This document shows positions 9,408 to 18,239 of a DNA stretch of 64,000 nucleotides, piece by piece. The position numbers and the translations under genes were made by a program. The stretch's first letter is position 1. Every line of letters begins with the position of its first letter. The notes beneath the pieces were generated by a model that saw only the letters and a program-made list of their open reading frames with translations, was not told the DNA's origin and did no database searches. Source of the stretch: Cytobacillus citreus (lineage in GTDB: Bacteria > Bacillota > Bacilli > Bacillales > Cytobacillaceae); assembly GCF_018343665.1 (NCBI RefSeq), contig NZ_JAGYPM010000001.1:963619-1027618 (forward strand), written 5' to 3'.

Positions 9408-9716
9408 ATGAATACAATCTTTATAGCCGGTCATGCTAAATTACCTTCTGGAATGGCGGCCACGAATGTTTTTGAAACATTGACGATCACGGCAGAAATT
9501 GATAAGAAATATGGGGTTATAGTAGATGCTTCCTGCACATTAGCTACTGAACACGGCAGAGATTATATTACGATGCTATTAAAAGGCCATAGTTTAAGAG
9601 ATGGTATTGATAAGCCTCAAGAATTACTAAGAAAAGGCTACTTAGGAAAGGCGAATAACGCATTAATTGCTGCCTTAAAGGATCTCCATAAACAATATGA
9701 AGTTCATTTTCAATAA
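9408..9716 (+). CDS. DUF3870 domain protein
   Basis: This is a small soluble protein of about 102 residues with the conserved opening NTIFIAGHAKLPSG, a central VIVDASCTLATEHGRDYI and the C-terminal YLGKANNALIAALKDL helix, as in DUF3870 proteins. AGGAG at 9396-9400 gives the best spacing to ATG 9408; ATG 9405 is also possible, and an upstream in-frame ATG at 9354 has no ribosome binding site. It is divergent from hyuAB. The conserved Cys and His in the centre may bind a ligand. No biochemical function is established, and a sensory or accessory role for the neighbouring catabolic genes is only a context inference. Confidence 0.8.
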   Translation: MNTIFIAGHAKLPSGMAATNVFETLTITAEIDKKYGVIVDASCTLATEHGRDYITMLLKGHSLRDGIDKPQELLRKGYLGKANNALIAALKDLHKQYEVHFQ

Positions 9717-9735
9717 AATATTTACGATAAAATTC

Positions 9736-9760
9736 GGGGGCACTCTAATTGATTGCCCCC
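9736..9760 (+). terminator. GC-rich hairpin between convergent genes
   Basis: GGGGGCA at 9736-9742 pairs with TGCCCCC at 9754-9760 around an 11-base loop. It lies between the DUF3870 stop and the end of the aldehyde dehydrogenase gene. The T-tract is weak on both strands, but the position between convergent genes fits a bidirectional terminator. Confidence 0.5.
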
Positions 9761-9833
9761 CATACCCTGTTTAAAAACTATTTAGTCATAGGGAAAGAGT
9801 TTTAATAGAGCAGGATGATCCCCGCGTTTCTTG

Positions 9834-11285
9834 TTATGAAATTCCAATAGATACATATTTCATTTCTACGAATTCCTTAATTCCCTCTCTTCCTCCCTCT
9901 TTTCCGAAACCGGATTCCTTCATTCCTCCAAAAGGAGCTTCTGCTGTTCCAGGAAAGACATCATTTATTCCAATAATTCCATATTCTAGCGCTTCCATCA
10001 TTTTAAATGCGCGGCTCGTACTTTCGGTCATGACATAGGCTGCAAGACCATATTCTATATGATTGGCTTGTTCAATTACTTCATCATCATTCTCAAAGTA
10101 TTTAATGGGTAGGACTGGGCCAAATGTTTCCTCATTCATGACCTTCATTTGATTTGTCACATCTGTTAAGATTGTTGGCTGATAGAAATAACCTTGTATT
10201 GTGCCGTTCCAATCCTTGCCACCTGCAACTATAGTTGCTCCTTTCGTAAGTGCATCTTCTACATGGTCTTTTACTTTCTCGAGAGCGTCTTGATCAATTA
10301 AAGGGCCCATATTCGTATCATTGTCTATTCCATTGCCTATTTTCATTTCTTTTACTTTTGAAGTTAGCCTTTTTACAAAGTCATTTGCAATCTTATTTTG
10401 TACATAAACTCTATTTGAACAAATACAAGTCTGGCCGGAATTTCTAAATTTACTAGATAGAGTTAAATTAACCGCTAAATCTAAATCTGCGTCATCCATT
10501 ACAACGATAGGGGCATGCCCTCCTAATTCCAATGACAGTTTTTTTATGTGCTGAGAGCTCTTTTTCATTAAATCTCTTCCAACTTCTGTTGAACCTGTAA
10601 ATGTAATTAATCGCACATTTGGATCCTCAGTCAATGTATCTGCAATTTCTTTTGCATTACCGGTAACTAAATTTAATACGCCTTCTGGGAGTCCAATCTC
10701 TTCGAAAATTTTTACAATTGCAATTGCCGTTAGAGGGGTCTGAGATGCTGGTTTTAGGATAACCGTACATCCTGCGGCGAGTGCAGGAGCAAGTTTCCTT
10801 GTTACCATTGAGGCAGGGAAGTTCCAAGGAGTAATAGCAGCGATAACACCAATTGGCTGTGGTACAACAAGTAATCGCTTATTTGCTTTTGAGGAGGGAA
10901 TGATCTCTCCATAGATTCGGTTCCCTTCCTCAGCGTACCACAACAAGTAACTAGCAGCTGACTCAATTTCTGCCCTGGCTTCAGATAATGGCTTACCTTG
11001 TTCAGATGTTAGAATTTTAGCTAATTCCTCTTTTTTCTCAATCATTTTTTCAAAGCCTTTGTATAGAAATGCAGATCGTTCTCTTGCTGTTTTTTTTGCC
11101 CATGAAGGAAACGCAGCTTGTGCAGCGGCAATGGAATCCATTGCTTCATGCTTGCCTCCGTAAGTAACCTCTGTCAAAATATCCAGAGTAGCAGGATTTA
11201 AGACTGTCCTTGTTTTCCCGTCGATTGCATCCCGCCATTTTCCATTAATATAGATTCCTTTTTCTTTTTGTTCAGTTATCAGCAC
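9834..11285 (-). CDS. NAD(P)-dependent succinate-semialdehyde-type dehydrogenase
   Basis: This 483-residue protein is full length for the GabD group of aldehyde dehydrogenases. The Rossmann NAD site FTGSTEVGR, the catalytic Glu in LSLELGGHAP and the catalytic Cys in NSGQTCICSNR are all present. It oxidises a carboxylic semialdehyde to the dicarboxylate. It is the last gene of a minus-strand run and follows a class III aminotransferase by 12 bp, so it most likely takes the semialdehyde that the aminotransferase makes. Succinate semialdehyde and glutarate semialdehyde are both plausible substrates. The glutaryl-CoA-like enzymes upstream favour a C5 substrate, but this is inference. Confidence 0.9.
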   Translation of the reverse strand: MLITEQKEKGIYINGKWRDAIDGKTRTVLNPATLDILTEVTYGGKHEAMDSIAAAQAAFPSWAKKTARERSAFLYKGFEKMIEKKEELAKILTSEQGKPLSEARAEIESAASYLLWYAEEGNRIYGEIIPSSKANKRLLVVPQPIGVIAAITPWNFPASMVTRKLAPALAAGCTVILKPASQTPLTAIAIVKIFEEIGLPEGVLNLVTGNAKEIADTLTEDPNVRLITFTGSTEVGRDLMKKSSQHIKKLSLELGGHAPIVVMDDADLDLAVNLTLSSKFRNSGQTCICSNRVYVQNKIANDFVKRLTSKVKEMKIGNGIDNDTNMGPLIDQDALEKVKDHVEDALTKGATIVAGGKDWNGTIQGYFYQPTILTDVTNQMKVMNEETFGPVLPIKYFENDDEVIEQANHIEYGLAAYVMTESTSRAFKMMEALEYGIIGINDVFPGTAEAPFGGMKESGFGKEGGREGIKEFVEMKYVSIGIS

Positions 11286-11297
11286 GTTGGATCCTCC

Positions 11298-12617
11298 TTA
11301 TAAACTGTTTTGTACGGCTATTAGTGCTTCACGCAATATAGATAGGAGCTCCTCAATCTCCTTTTTATTAATAACAAGCGGTGGAGAAAAGACGATTGTA
11401 TCCATACCTTCAAAAACAACAGTTCTAATAATTAACCCTCTTTTTGCTGCTTCAGCACTTACTTTGGGAGCAATATGGGTAGGGAATCGAGTATTTGTCA
11501 CTGGGTTTATGATTTCAACTGCCCCAATTAAGCCCAGAGTCCGAACCTCACCCACAATATCAATTTCTTTTTGTAGTTTATAGAATCCATCTAATAATTC
11601 TTGACCCATTAAACGTGAATTCTCTATTAAGTTCTCTTTCTCGATAATTTCAATATTTTTTAAAGCCACAGCACAGGCAGTTGCATGACCGCTATATGTA
11701 TATCCATGAAGGAGAACGCCTTCTGAATATTCAATTAATTCTTTGTGGATTCGGTCAGTAACAACTACAGCGCCTAGTGGAATGTACCCGCTTGTTATTC
11801 CTTTTGCAAGGAGCATGATATCAGGAACAATGCCATAATGTTCACAAGCAAACATTTTACCGGTTCTTCCAAAACCAGTAATGACTTCATCTGCAATAAA
11901 TAAAATATTGTTTTCGTCACAAATTTTCCTGATTTCTTGAAAATATCCATCAGGAGCTATATTTACCCCACCTGCACCTTGTACAGGCTCAGCAATAAAT
12001 GCCGCAATCTTGTCTGGACCCTCAATTTCAATACATTTGCGAAGAGAGTCAGTTGAAAACGTATCTACATGAAGAAAATCTGGAGCCAATGAAGACGTCA
12101 TTTCTTGAAAAGGAGTAATACCTGTCGCGCTTGTCGCCCCAATATTTACTCCATGGTAGCCTTTCTTCCTTGAAATAATTTTTGTTTTTTCTGGAGAACC
12201 TTTGATCTTCCAATAATATCGTGCAAGTTTGTAGGCGGTATCGTTAGATTCAGACCCGCTTGATGTAAAGAAAACAGCATTTAAATCACCTGGAGTAAGC
12301 TCTGATAGTTTTGCAGCAAGGCGTATCGCTGGCTCGTTGCCCATTGAAGAAAAGGAGTTTGTGAAGGCTAGCTTTTCCATTTGCTCTCGTGCAGCTTCGG
12401 CCAGTTCCTTCCGACCGTAACCTACATTTACATTCCATAACGAAGCCATGCCTTCCAAAACTTTTTTCCCGCTTAAATCAGTTAAATAGACCCCTTTTCC
12501 TTCTGTGAAAATAAAAGGTGCACCTATTTCTTGCTGCTGTTTCAAAGAAGAAGTTGGATGGATAAAATGTTTCTTATCTAAGTCAATTAATGTTTCCATT
12601 ATTTCGGTTTTAACCAC
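11298..12617 (-). CDS. Class III (omega-amino acid) PLP-dependent aminotransferase
   Basis: This 439-residue protein has class III aminotransferase features: FTSSGSESNDTAYKLAR for phosphate binding, FIADEVITGFGRTGKMFA, and the PLP lysine in LLAKGITSGYIPLGA. Such enzymes move an omega-amino group to pyruvate or 2-oxoglutarate. It starts at GTG 12617, nine bases after a GGAG sequence. It sits between an APC permease (6 bp upstream) and a semialdehyde dehydrogenase (12 bp downstream), the usual order for uptake, transamination and oxidation of an omega-amino acid such as GABA, beta-alanine or 5-aminovalerate. The exact substrate is not visible. Confidence 0.9.
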   Translation of the reverse strand: MVKTEIMETLIDLDKKHFIHPTSSLKQQQEIGAPFIFTEGKGVYLTDLSGKKVLEGMASLWNVNVGYGRKELAEAAREQMEKLAFTNSFSSMGNEPAIRLAAKLSELTPGDLNAVFFTSSGSESNDTAYKLARYYWKIKGSPEKTKIISRKKGYHGVNIGATSATGITPFQEMTSSLAPDFLHVDTFSTDSLRKCIEIEGPDKIAAFIAEPVQGAGGVNIAPDGYFQEIRKICDENNILFIADEVITGFGRTGKMFACEHYGIVPDIMLLAKGITSGYIPLGAVVVTDRIHKELIEYSEGVLLHGYTYSGHATACAVALKNIEIIEKENLIENSRLMGQELLDGFYKLQKEIDIVGEVRTLGLIGAVEIINPVTNTRFPTHIAPKVSAEAAKRGLIIRTVVFEGMDTIVFSPPLVINKKEIEELLSILREALIAVQNSL

Positions 12618-12623
12618 TTTTCA

Positions 12624-14021
12624 TCACTCCTTAAAAGTTTGTTCTGTAATGGGATTTGTTTTTATGTCTTTTAAATTTGTTATCCGAATGAAGAAGACTA
12701 GCCCAAAAATCCACCAAACACCAAAAATAATCCATTCATAAGGCCATATGAGTGATGCAGGCATGCCTGGCATATACAAAATTATGAAGCCTACACTCAA
12801 GATCGTAGCTATAACACCCACCAAATTGCTCTTCCCAGCTCGAAATGGACGTTCTAATTCTGGTTGCGTTTTCCGAAGAACAACAAATGAAACAGAAACA
12901 ATAAAGTAAGCGATTACAATTGAAAGACCACCTGCGTCCACGAGCCATACTAAGGCGGGACGACCGAGAAGAGGACTTAAAGTTGCAAGTAAACCGATGA
13001 TAAAGATAGCATTACTCGGCGTTTTATATTTTGGATGCAGGTGACCAAACCATTTTGGCAACATCCCGTCCTGAGCCATCGCGTACATAACACGGCTCCC
13101 ACCAATGATAAAAGCATTCCAGCTTGTTAATATTCCCGCGATTCCTCCAAGTATTAATATTTTAGAGAAAACTGCAGAGCCGAACACCGCTCCCATTGCA
13201 TCGGCAGTTGGCAAACTAGAAACTTGAAGCTGGCCGTCATTTAATGAAAGCGACACACCTAATATGATAAAAATATACCAAAATATAGCTAATAACACCG
13301 ATAAAAGTAGAACACTTCCTACTGTTTTTTTAGGAATGTTCATTTCTTCCGCCATTTGAGGAATGACATCAAAGCCCACAAACATAAACGGTGTCATTAT
13401 CATCACTGCCATGATGCCAGCCATTCCGCCAGTGAAAAGTGGGGATAGATTACTTATTTCTCCGCCAAAAGCAGATCCAAAAATTAAACTTAGACCAACT
13501 AGAGCTAAAAGAAGAGTCAATATGAGCTGAAGAAAAGCTGCTTGTTTCACACCAATCCAATTAATCCAAGTAACAATAATTGAGCCAAGCATACCAACTG
13601 CAACCCAAGAAAAATAAACATCCCAGCCAGCAATCGTCCACATATATCCAACCTGATAATTTGGAAAAATATATTCAATGACGGTTGGCAAAGCTACAGC
13701 TTCGAAAGCAACTACCGAAATGTATCCAAGCAAGATGGACCAAGATACAATAAAGGCTGCTTTTGACCCGAGAGCTTCTCGAGCAAAATGATGTGCTCCA
13801 CCAGTTTTTGGCAAAGCGGTTGTTAATTCTGAGTAGACTAATCCTACAAATGTAACCATGATGCCTCCGATAATAAATGCAATAATCGAGCCAGCAGAGC
13901 CTGCTTTCAATATCCAATCTCCGGAAAGTACGACCCACCCCCACCCAATCATTGCTCCAAAGGCTAAGACAATAACATCGGCACGTGACAATACTCTTGA
14001 GAACTCACCTTTCTGTGACAT
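12624..14021 (-). CDS. APC-family amino acid/polyamine permease
   Basis: This 465-residue protein has about twelve membrane helices and the APC signature in helix 1 (VLAFGAMIGWGWVVLSG), with the unwound G-W-G-W site, and LPKTGGAHHFAREALG in helix 2. It should import an amino acid or related cationic solute at the cell membrane by proton or sodium coupling. ATG 14021 has GGAGG upstream. It is followed by the aminotransferase after 6 bp, and a hairpin lies between it and the upstream dehydrogenase gene. The substrate is probably the omega-amino compound degraded by the neighbouring enzymes. Confidence 0.9.
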   Translation of the reverse strand: MSQKGEFSRVLSRADVIVLAFGAMIGWGWVVLSGDWILKAGSAGSIIAFIIGGIMVTFVGLVYSELTTALPKTGGAHHFAREALGSKAAFIVSWSILLGYISVVAFEAVALPTVIEYIFPNYQVGYMWTIAGWDVYFSWVAVGMLGSIIVTWINWIGVKQAAFLQLILTLLLALVGLSLIFGSAFGGEISNLSPLFTGGMAGIMAVMIMTPFMFVGFDVIPQMAEEMNIPKKTVGSVLLLSVLLAIFWYIFIILGVSLSLNDGQLQVSSLPTADAMGAVFGSAVFSKILILGGIAGILTSWNAFIIGGSRVMYAMAQDGMLPKWFGHLHPKYKTPSNAIFIIGLLATLSPLLGRPALVWLVDAGGLSIVIAYFIVSVSFVVLRKTQPELERPFRAGKSNLVGVIATILSVGFIILYMPGMPASLIWPYEWIIFGVWWIFGLVFFIRITNLKDIKTNPITEQTFKE

Positions 14022-14065
14022 CCATTCCCTCCTACATTAAGCCTTAATTAACTTAACTTTAGTTA

Positions 14066-14099
14066 TTCCCTCACTTTTTCTTTAAACGAAGTGAGGGAA
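14066..14099 (-). terminator. Intra-cluster terminator or attenuator
   Basis: TTCCCTCACTT and AAGTGAGGGAA form an 11-bp stem around a 12-base A-rich loop in the 116-bp gap between the acyl-CoA dehydrogenase and the permease. No long T-run follows on the minus strand (ATAACTAAAG), so it may only reduce read-through into the permease-transaminase genes. Confidence 0.5.
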
Positions 14100-14137
14100 A
14101 TTTACGTAAGTCTCGGATGGAAGTAATTTAATAATAT

Positions 14138-15352
14138 TTAGCTATTTACCATATCTTTATTTTGTTCAAACGGCCAAGCAGGCAATGGTTGATTCAACGG
14201 TTTATCATTTCTGAAACCTAGTACATATTCAGCCTGCATGATCGTGTGGATTTCGCGAGTTCCCTCGTAAATAACAGGAGCTTTAGAATTTCTTAGGAAG
14301 CGTTCTACTGGGTACTCACTCGAGTATCCATATGCTCCATGAATCTGTACTGCGTCATCAGCGGCTTTATTAGCAAAATCACATGCCTGCCATTTTGCTA
14401 AAGATGTTTCTCTTGTATTGCGTTTTCCTTGGTTTTTCAGTTCTCCAGCCCTGTACACTAATAAACGACTCATTTGGAGGCCTGCTTCCATATTCGCAAT
14501 CATTTGTTGTACAAGCTGGTGCTTCCCAATATCTTTACCAAATGTTTTTCTTTCATGGCAATACTTGACACTTTCTTCTATACTTGCCATGATCAATCCA
14601 ACTGCTCCTGCAGCAACGGTGAAGCGTCCGTTATCAAGTGCTGACATGGCGATTTTAAAACCTTCACCTTCTTTTCCAAGTAAATTCTCTTTTGGAACTC
14701 TTACTTGGTCAAAAAACAATTCACCTGTGTTTCCTGAGCGAATTCCGAGCTTTCCTTTAATTGCACGAGATGAAAAACCTGGTGTTGTTCGCTCTACAAT
14801 AAAGGCAGAAATGCCATGATGTTTCTTTGTTTTATCGGTATACGCAAATACGAGAAAATGATCTGCAATGTCACATAAGGAAATCCATGTTTTAGAACCA
14901 TTAATAATGTAATCGTCTCCGTCTTTTACAGCTGTAGTAGAAAGGGCAGCCACGTCCGATCCTGCACCAGGCTCTGTTAAACCAAATGCACCAATTTTTT
15001 CACCTTTTGCTTGAGGTACGAGATATTTCAATTTTTGTTCTTCAGTTCCCCATTGCAATATGGTTAAACTATTTAATCCTGTATGTACGGAAACAGCCGT
15101 ACGAAATGCGGTATCACCTCTTTCAAGCTCTTCGCATACTATTGCTAAAGAATTATAATCCATGCCACTGCCGCCATATTTCTCTGGAATACAAACTCCC
15201 ATAAGATTTAATTTACCTAAACGTTCAATTATTTTTGGATCAAACTGGCCATTCTCATCCCACTCTTGCATATAAGGGATAATTTCCTTGTCTACAAAAC
15301 TCCTTACCATTTTTCTTAACATTTCTTGTTCTTCTGTAAAATCAAAATTCAT
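14138..15352 (-). CDS. Acyl-CoA dehydrogenase, possibly glutaryl-CoA type
   Basis: This 404-residue FAD enzyme has all family signatures: FGLTEPGAGSDVA, the flavin-site KTWISL, and the catalytic Glu in IYEGTREIHTIMQ (about residue 363). Residue Arg84 in DTAFRTAVSVH sits where glutaryl-CoA dehydrogenases carry the Arg that holds the substrate carboxylate (Arg94 in the human enzyme). That position, plus the CoA-transferase 47 bp upstream, suggests a dicarboxylyl-CoA substrate. ATG 15352 follows AAGGAGGATC. Other acyl-CoA dehydrogenases can share this Arg, so glutaryl-CoA specificity is an inference; the family call is firm. Confidence 0.85.
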   Translation of the reverse strand: MNFDFTEEQEMLRKMVRSFVDKEIIPYMQEWDENGQFDPKIIERLGKLNLMGVCIPEKYGGSGMDYNSLAIVCEELERGDTAFRTAVSVHTGLNSLTILQWGTEEQKLKYLVPQAKGEKIGAFGLTEPGAGSDVAALSTTAVKDGDDYIINGSKTWISLCDIADHFLVFAYTDKTKKHHGISAFIVERTTPGFSSRAIKGKLGIRSGNTGELFFDQVRVPKENLLGKEGEGFKIAMSALDNGRFTVAAGAVGLIMASIEESVKYCHERKTFGKDIGKHQLVQQMIANMEAGLQMSRLLVYRAGELKNQGKRNTRETSLAKWQACDFANKAADDAVQIHGAYGYSSEYPVERFLRNSKAPVIYEGTREIHTIMQAEYVLGFRNDKPLNQPLPAWPFEQNKDMVNS

Positions 15353-15399
15353 ATAGATCCTCCTTCAAAGGTATAATTAAGATTTAATACTATTAACTC

Positions 15400-16587
15400 T
15401 TAAACAATCTTTTCCTCTATTAGTTTCACAATTTCATCTTTTGAAAATCCAGCTTGCTGAAGTACCTCTATTGTGTGTTCTCCAGCCAAGGGCGGATGCC
15501 GTTCCATTTTCACTTTTGTTCTAGATAGTTTTATTGGAGAACCAACTAGTTTTACTTTTCCTGCTTCAGGATGAATAAAATTAACAACCATCTCACGGGC
15601 TATAATTTGAGGATGGGTAAAAACTTGATCCATTGTTTGGATGGGACCACAAGGAATTTGATTTTGGGTAAAAAGGGTTATCCAATGATCAGCCGGTTTT
15701 AATTGCAGTTGATTTTCAATAATTCTAGTAAGTCCTTTACTGTTTTTTACTCTCGCATCATTTGTTTTATATTTTTCTAGATAAGCCACTTCAGGAATTC
15801 CTATAATTTCACACAAAGTGGAAAACTGGCGGTTATTCCCAACAGCAATAATCATTTCACCGTCCATTGTCTTAAATGTCGAATATGGAACAATATTTGG
15901 GTGATCATTTCCAAGTCTTTTTGGTACATTTCCGGAAATGAGATAATTACTTGCTACATTTGCAAGAGAGCTAACAGCAGTATCCAATAGGGACATATCA
16001 ATTTTTTGACCTTGACCCGATTTCTCTCTTTCAAATAAAGCAGCTTCAATAGCAATGGCTGAATATAACCCAGTAAGTATATCTACCATTGCTACACCAA
16101 TTTTAAGGGGCTCGCTTTCTTCGTAACCTGTGATACTCATAAGTCCGCTCAATCCCTGGATGATATAATCATATCCTGGCAAGTGACGATCTGGTCCTGT
16201 TTCTCCAAAACCTGTGATGGAACAATACACTAATTTTGGATTTATTGACTTCATTGAGTCGTAATCAAGCATCCATTTTTCCATCGAGCCTGTTTTAAAG
16301 TTGTGAATAAGAACATCTGCTTCTTTTGTTAACTTTCGTATAATTTCTCTGCCTTCTTCTGTTTTTAAATTTACAGTTATGCTTCGTTTATTTCGATTGG
16401 CACATAAATAATAAGCACTTACTCCATTTTGAAATGGTGGTCCCCAGCTCCTTGTTTCATCACTACCTCCAGGAGCTTCCACTTTAATCACGTCTGCTCC
16501 AAGATCTGCCAAAATCATTGTACAGTATGGGCCAGCAAGAACCCTTGTTAAATCTACTACTTTAATACCATCTAGAGCAGCCTTCAT
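15400..16587 (-). CDS. CaiB/BaiF family (class III) CoA-transferase
   Basis: This 395-residue protein opens with DGIKVVDLTRVLAGPYCTM, characteristic of family III CoA-transferases. The catalytic Asp is at residue 169 in GVAMVDILTGLYS, the position used for the aspartyl-CoA anhydride intermediate in formyl-CoA transferase. The enzyme would move CoA from a donor such as succinyl-CoA to a carboxylic acid. It is the first gene of the minus-strand catabolic run, with a GAGGAGG ribosome binding site and a 700-bp leader region. Human succinyl-CoA:glutarate CoA-transferase belongs to this family, which fits a glutarate route, but the acceptor is unproven. Confidence 0.9.
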   Translation of the reverse strand: MKAALDGIKVVDLTRVLAGPYCTMILADLGADVIKVEAPGGSDETRSWGPPFQNGVSAYYLCANRNKRSITVNLKTEEGREIIRKLTKEADVLIHNFKTGSMEKWMLDYDSMKSINPKLVYCSITGFGETGPDRHLPGYDYIIQGLSGLMSITGYEESEPLKIGVAMVDILTGLYSAIAIEAALFEREKSGQGQKIDMSLLDTAVSSLANVASNYLISGNVPKRLGNDHPNIVPYSTFKTMDGEMIIAVGNNRQFSTLCEIIGIPEVAYLEKYKTNDARVKNSKGLTRIIENQLQLKPADHWITLFTQNQIPCGPIQTMDQVFTHPQIIAREMVVNFIHPEAGKVKLVGSPIKLSRTKVKMERHPPLAGEHTIEVLQQAGFSKDEIVKLIEEKIV

Positions 16588-16614
16588 GTCCTACACCTCC
16601 TCGCAAATAAGTTC

Positions 16615-16665
16615 CTAAAAATACAAAAGCCAGCCCTATCACATGATTGTGGTAAGGACTGGCTA
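16615..16665 (-). terminator. Terminator-like hairpin in the CoA-transferase leader
   Basis: On the minus strand AGCCAGTCCTTACCACA pairs with TGTGATAGGGCTGGCT with few mismatches, and TTTTGTATTTTT follows. The hairpin lies 28 bp before the CoA-transferase ORF on the same strand, so it would either end an upstream transcript or act as an attenuator of the catabolic genes. Confidence 0.6.
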
Positions 16666-17307
16666 AATGATCCATTGTAACCATCCGGCAAAGGATGGAC
16701 GTGGAATCTTATCAGTCAAATGAAAGGAATTAAAGTAGTTTCTTCTCTATCCTTCTGCTGATTAGGCAGATAGGGTGATGGAATTATTTTAATCTTATCT
16801 TAATCTTCTGAATCTTGCAAGTGTTATTTGTTTTAATCATTTCTTTTTATGTTTCTTCTTAATCTGGTTTTCGTTTATTAGAAGTATGAGTAAATTGCTC
16901 ATGAAATCCTGTAATAGGCTTAATGATTGGGTTACTGCTCTTGACCGCAAAGTATAGTTTTCATCCTCTAATAAATAGATTACACTCTAAATAATAGTTA
17001 TTCTATGATTAGGGGTATTGTATCTATGTAACGAAATTGGAATGAAGATGAGCTACTGGAACACTTTGGAATATTACCAATTGATCCATTTTATATCTAT
17101 TCCCCTTTCTTTTTTATAGATCTCTCATATAAGATTATACTTAATATGACTGATTAGCTTTGATTTGAGAATGTTATTAGTTTAGTTCATCATCTCATTA
17201 ACCTTCTTTTAATTTAATAATCCTACTTCACCAATCTGGACCCTATATGAAAAATGAGCCTCAGGACAGCACGCGATAGCGGAAGATTGTAAGCAGCATT
17301 ATTGGAG
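16666..17307 (-). other. Gene-free region with leader-like hairpins
   Basis: This stretch has no credible coding frame. On the minus strand it contains CCATCCTTTGCCGGATGG (16681-16698) and a CTATC/GATAG stem enclosing CTGC/GCAG (about 16747-16776), both just upstream of the terminator-like hairpin at 16615-16665. This arrangement looks like a structured 5' leader. It does not match the T-box, TPP, glycine, purine or SAM riboswitch consensus that I know. The part beyond about 16830 is AT-rich with nothing recognisable. Confidence 0.35.
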
Positions 17308-18087
17308 TTATGCTTCTATTTCTGATAAGTGGTTAATAATCTCATTGTTGACTTGGACTGGGTTATCAAGGTTTGTAGCATGATGGGCGTTCTTTATATA
17401 AACGAATTTAGATTGAGGAATACGTTTAGCCATTTCTCGTTGTTGTCTTTCTGTCATAGTGTCATGGTCACCCTGAAGTATTAAGGTGGGGCAATTTACT
17501 TTATGTAAATCATTCCCGCTTTCCATTTTAGAAACCGAATGCCATATACGTATCCAGCGGTTTAAAGGTATCGAGGTAACCGATTCTTTGATGTATTGTT
17601 TGTTATTGCTATTGAACTTAGAGAGCGTTCTTGCCTGAATTGTTGCCATCACCCTCATAGGTATAAAAATGCTTGACCATCGATTTATAGGAACAAATAC
17701 TTTCTCAAACCAATTGTATGTATTCGTAAATGGTGTACCAATCAATATGAGTGATTTTACGAATATCGGGTGCCTAATTGCAGTTTGAAGAGAGATATGC
17801 CCTCCCATTGATAAGCCACAAAGATTGGCTTGTTTTACATTTAAATGTGCTAATAATCCAATTAAATCTTTGCTGAAATCCTCAGAGTCCACTTTACCTT
17901 TTGGTAATGAAGATTGACCATGTCCACGTACATCCCAGGTAATGGTTTTGTATCGTTTAGATAATTCATCAATCTGTGGTTTCTATTGTCGATGATCCCA
18001 TGAAGCACCATGTGTAAAAACAATTGCATCACCAGAACCTTTTACTTCATAATACAATTCAACATTATTTATTTTGACTTTAGGCAT
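17308..18087 (-). pseudogene. Alpha/beta hydrolase gene with an in-frame amber codon
   Basis: A complete 259-codon alpha/beta hydrolase frame runs from ATG 18087 (AGGTGAAG upstream) to 17308, broken only by TAG at 17983-17985. The upstream part reads MPKVKINNVELYYEVKGSG and FTHGASWDHRQ, then the stop, then KPQIDELSKRYKTITWDVRG. Related hydrolases have Trp at the stop position, so a single TGG to TAG change explains it. The nucleophile Ser in GLSMGG, an Asp in QGDHD and the His in NAHH are intact, so decay is recent or the base is a sequencing error. If translation restarts at 17892 it would give only a 194-residue fragment without the oxyanion loop. Confidence 0.8.
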
Positions 18088-18195
18088 TTCTTCACCTACT
18101 TTTCACTAGTATGGATTTACCCTTTAGTATATATAATGTCATAAGTATCTGCTTTTTGTTTATTATCTGTTATTTAACAATCTGGCCCTGAACCT

Positions 18196-18233
18196 AAAGA
18201 AAAAGCGCAGATCCATCCTCTGGAAATGCGCCC
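18196..18233 (-). terminator. Terminator after the GNAT gene
   Basis: On the minus strand GCGCA and TGCGC close a hairpin with a partly paired TCCAGAGGATGGATC loop. TTTTTCTTT follows, just after the acetyltransferase stop. Confidence 0.6.
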
Positions 18234-18239
18234 GATTGT

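Noticed and set aside
16588..16830. T-box or known riboswitch before the CoA-transferase
   Set aside because: No T-box sequence (AGGGTGGNACCGCG) and no recognised aptamer core could be found, although hairpins are present.
16981..17100. Short plus-strand stretch (NWNEDELLEHFGILP) resembling a transposase N-terminus
   Set aside because: It is too short and ends quickly, and no neighbouring sequence continues the similarity.
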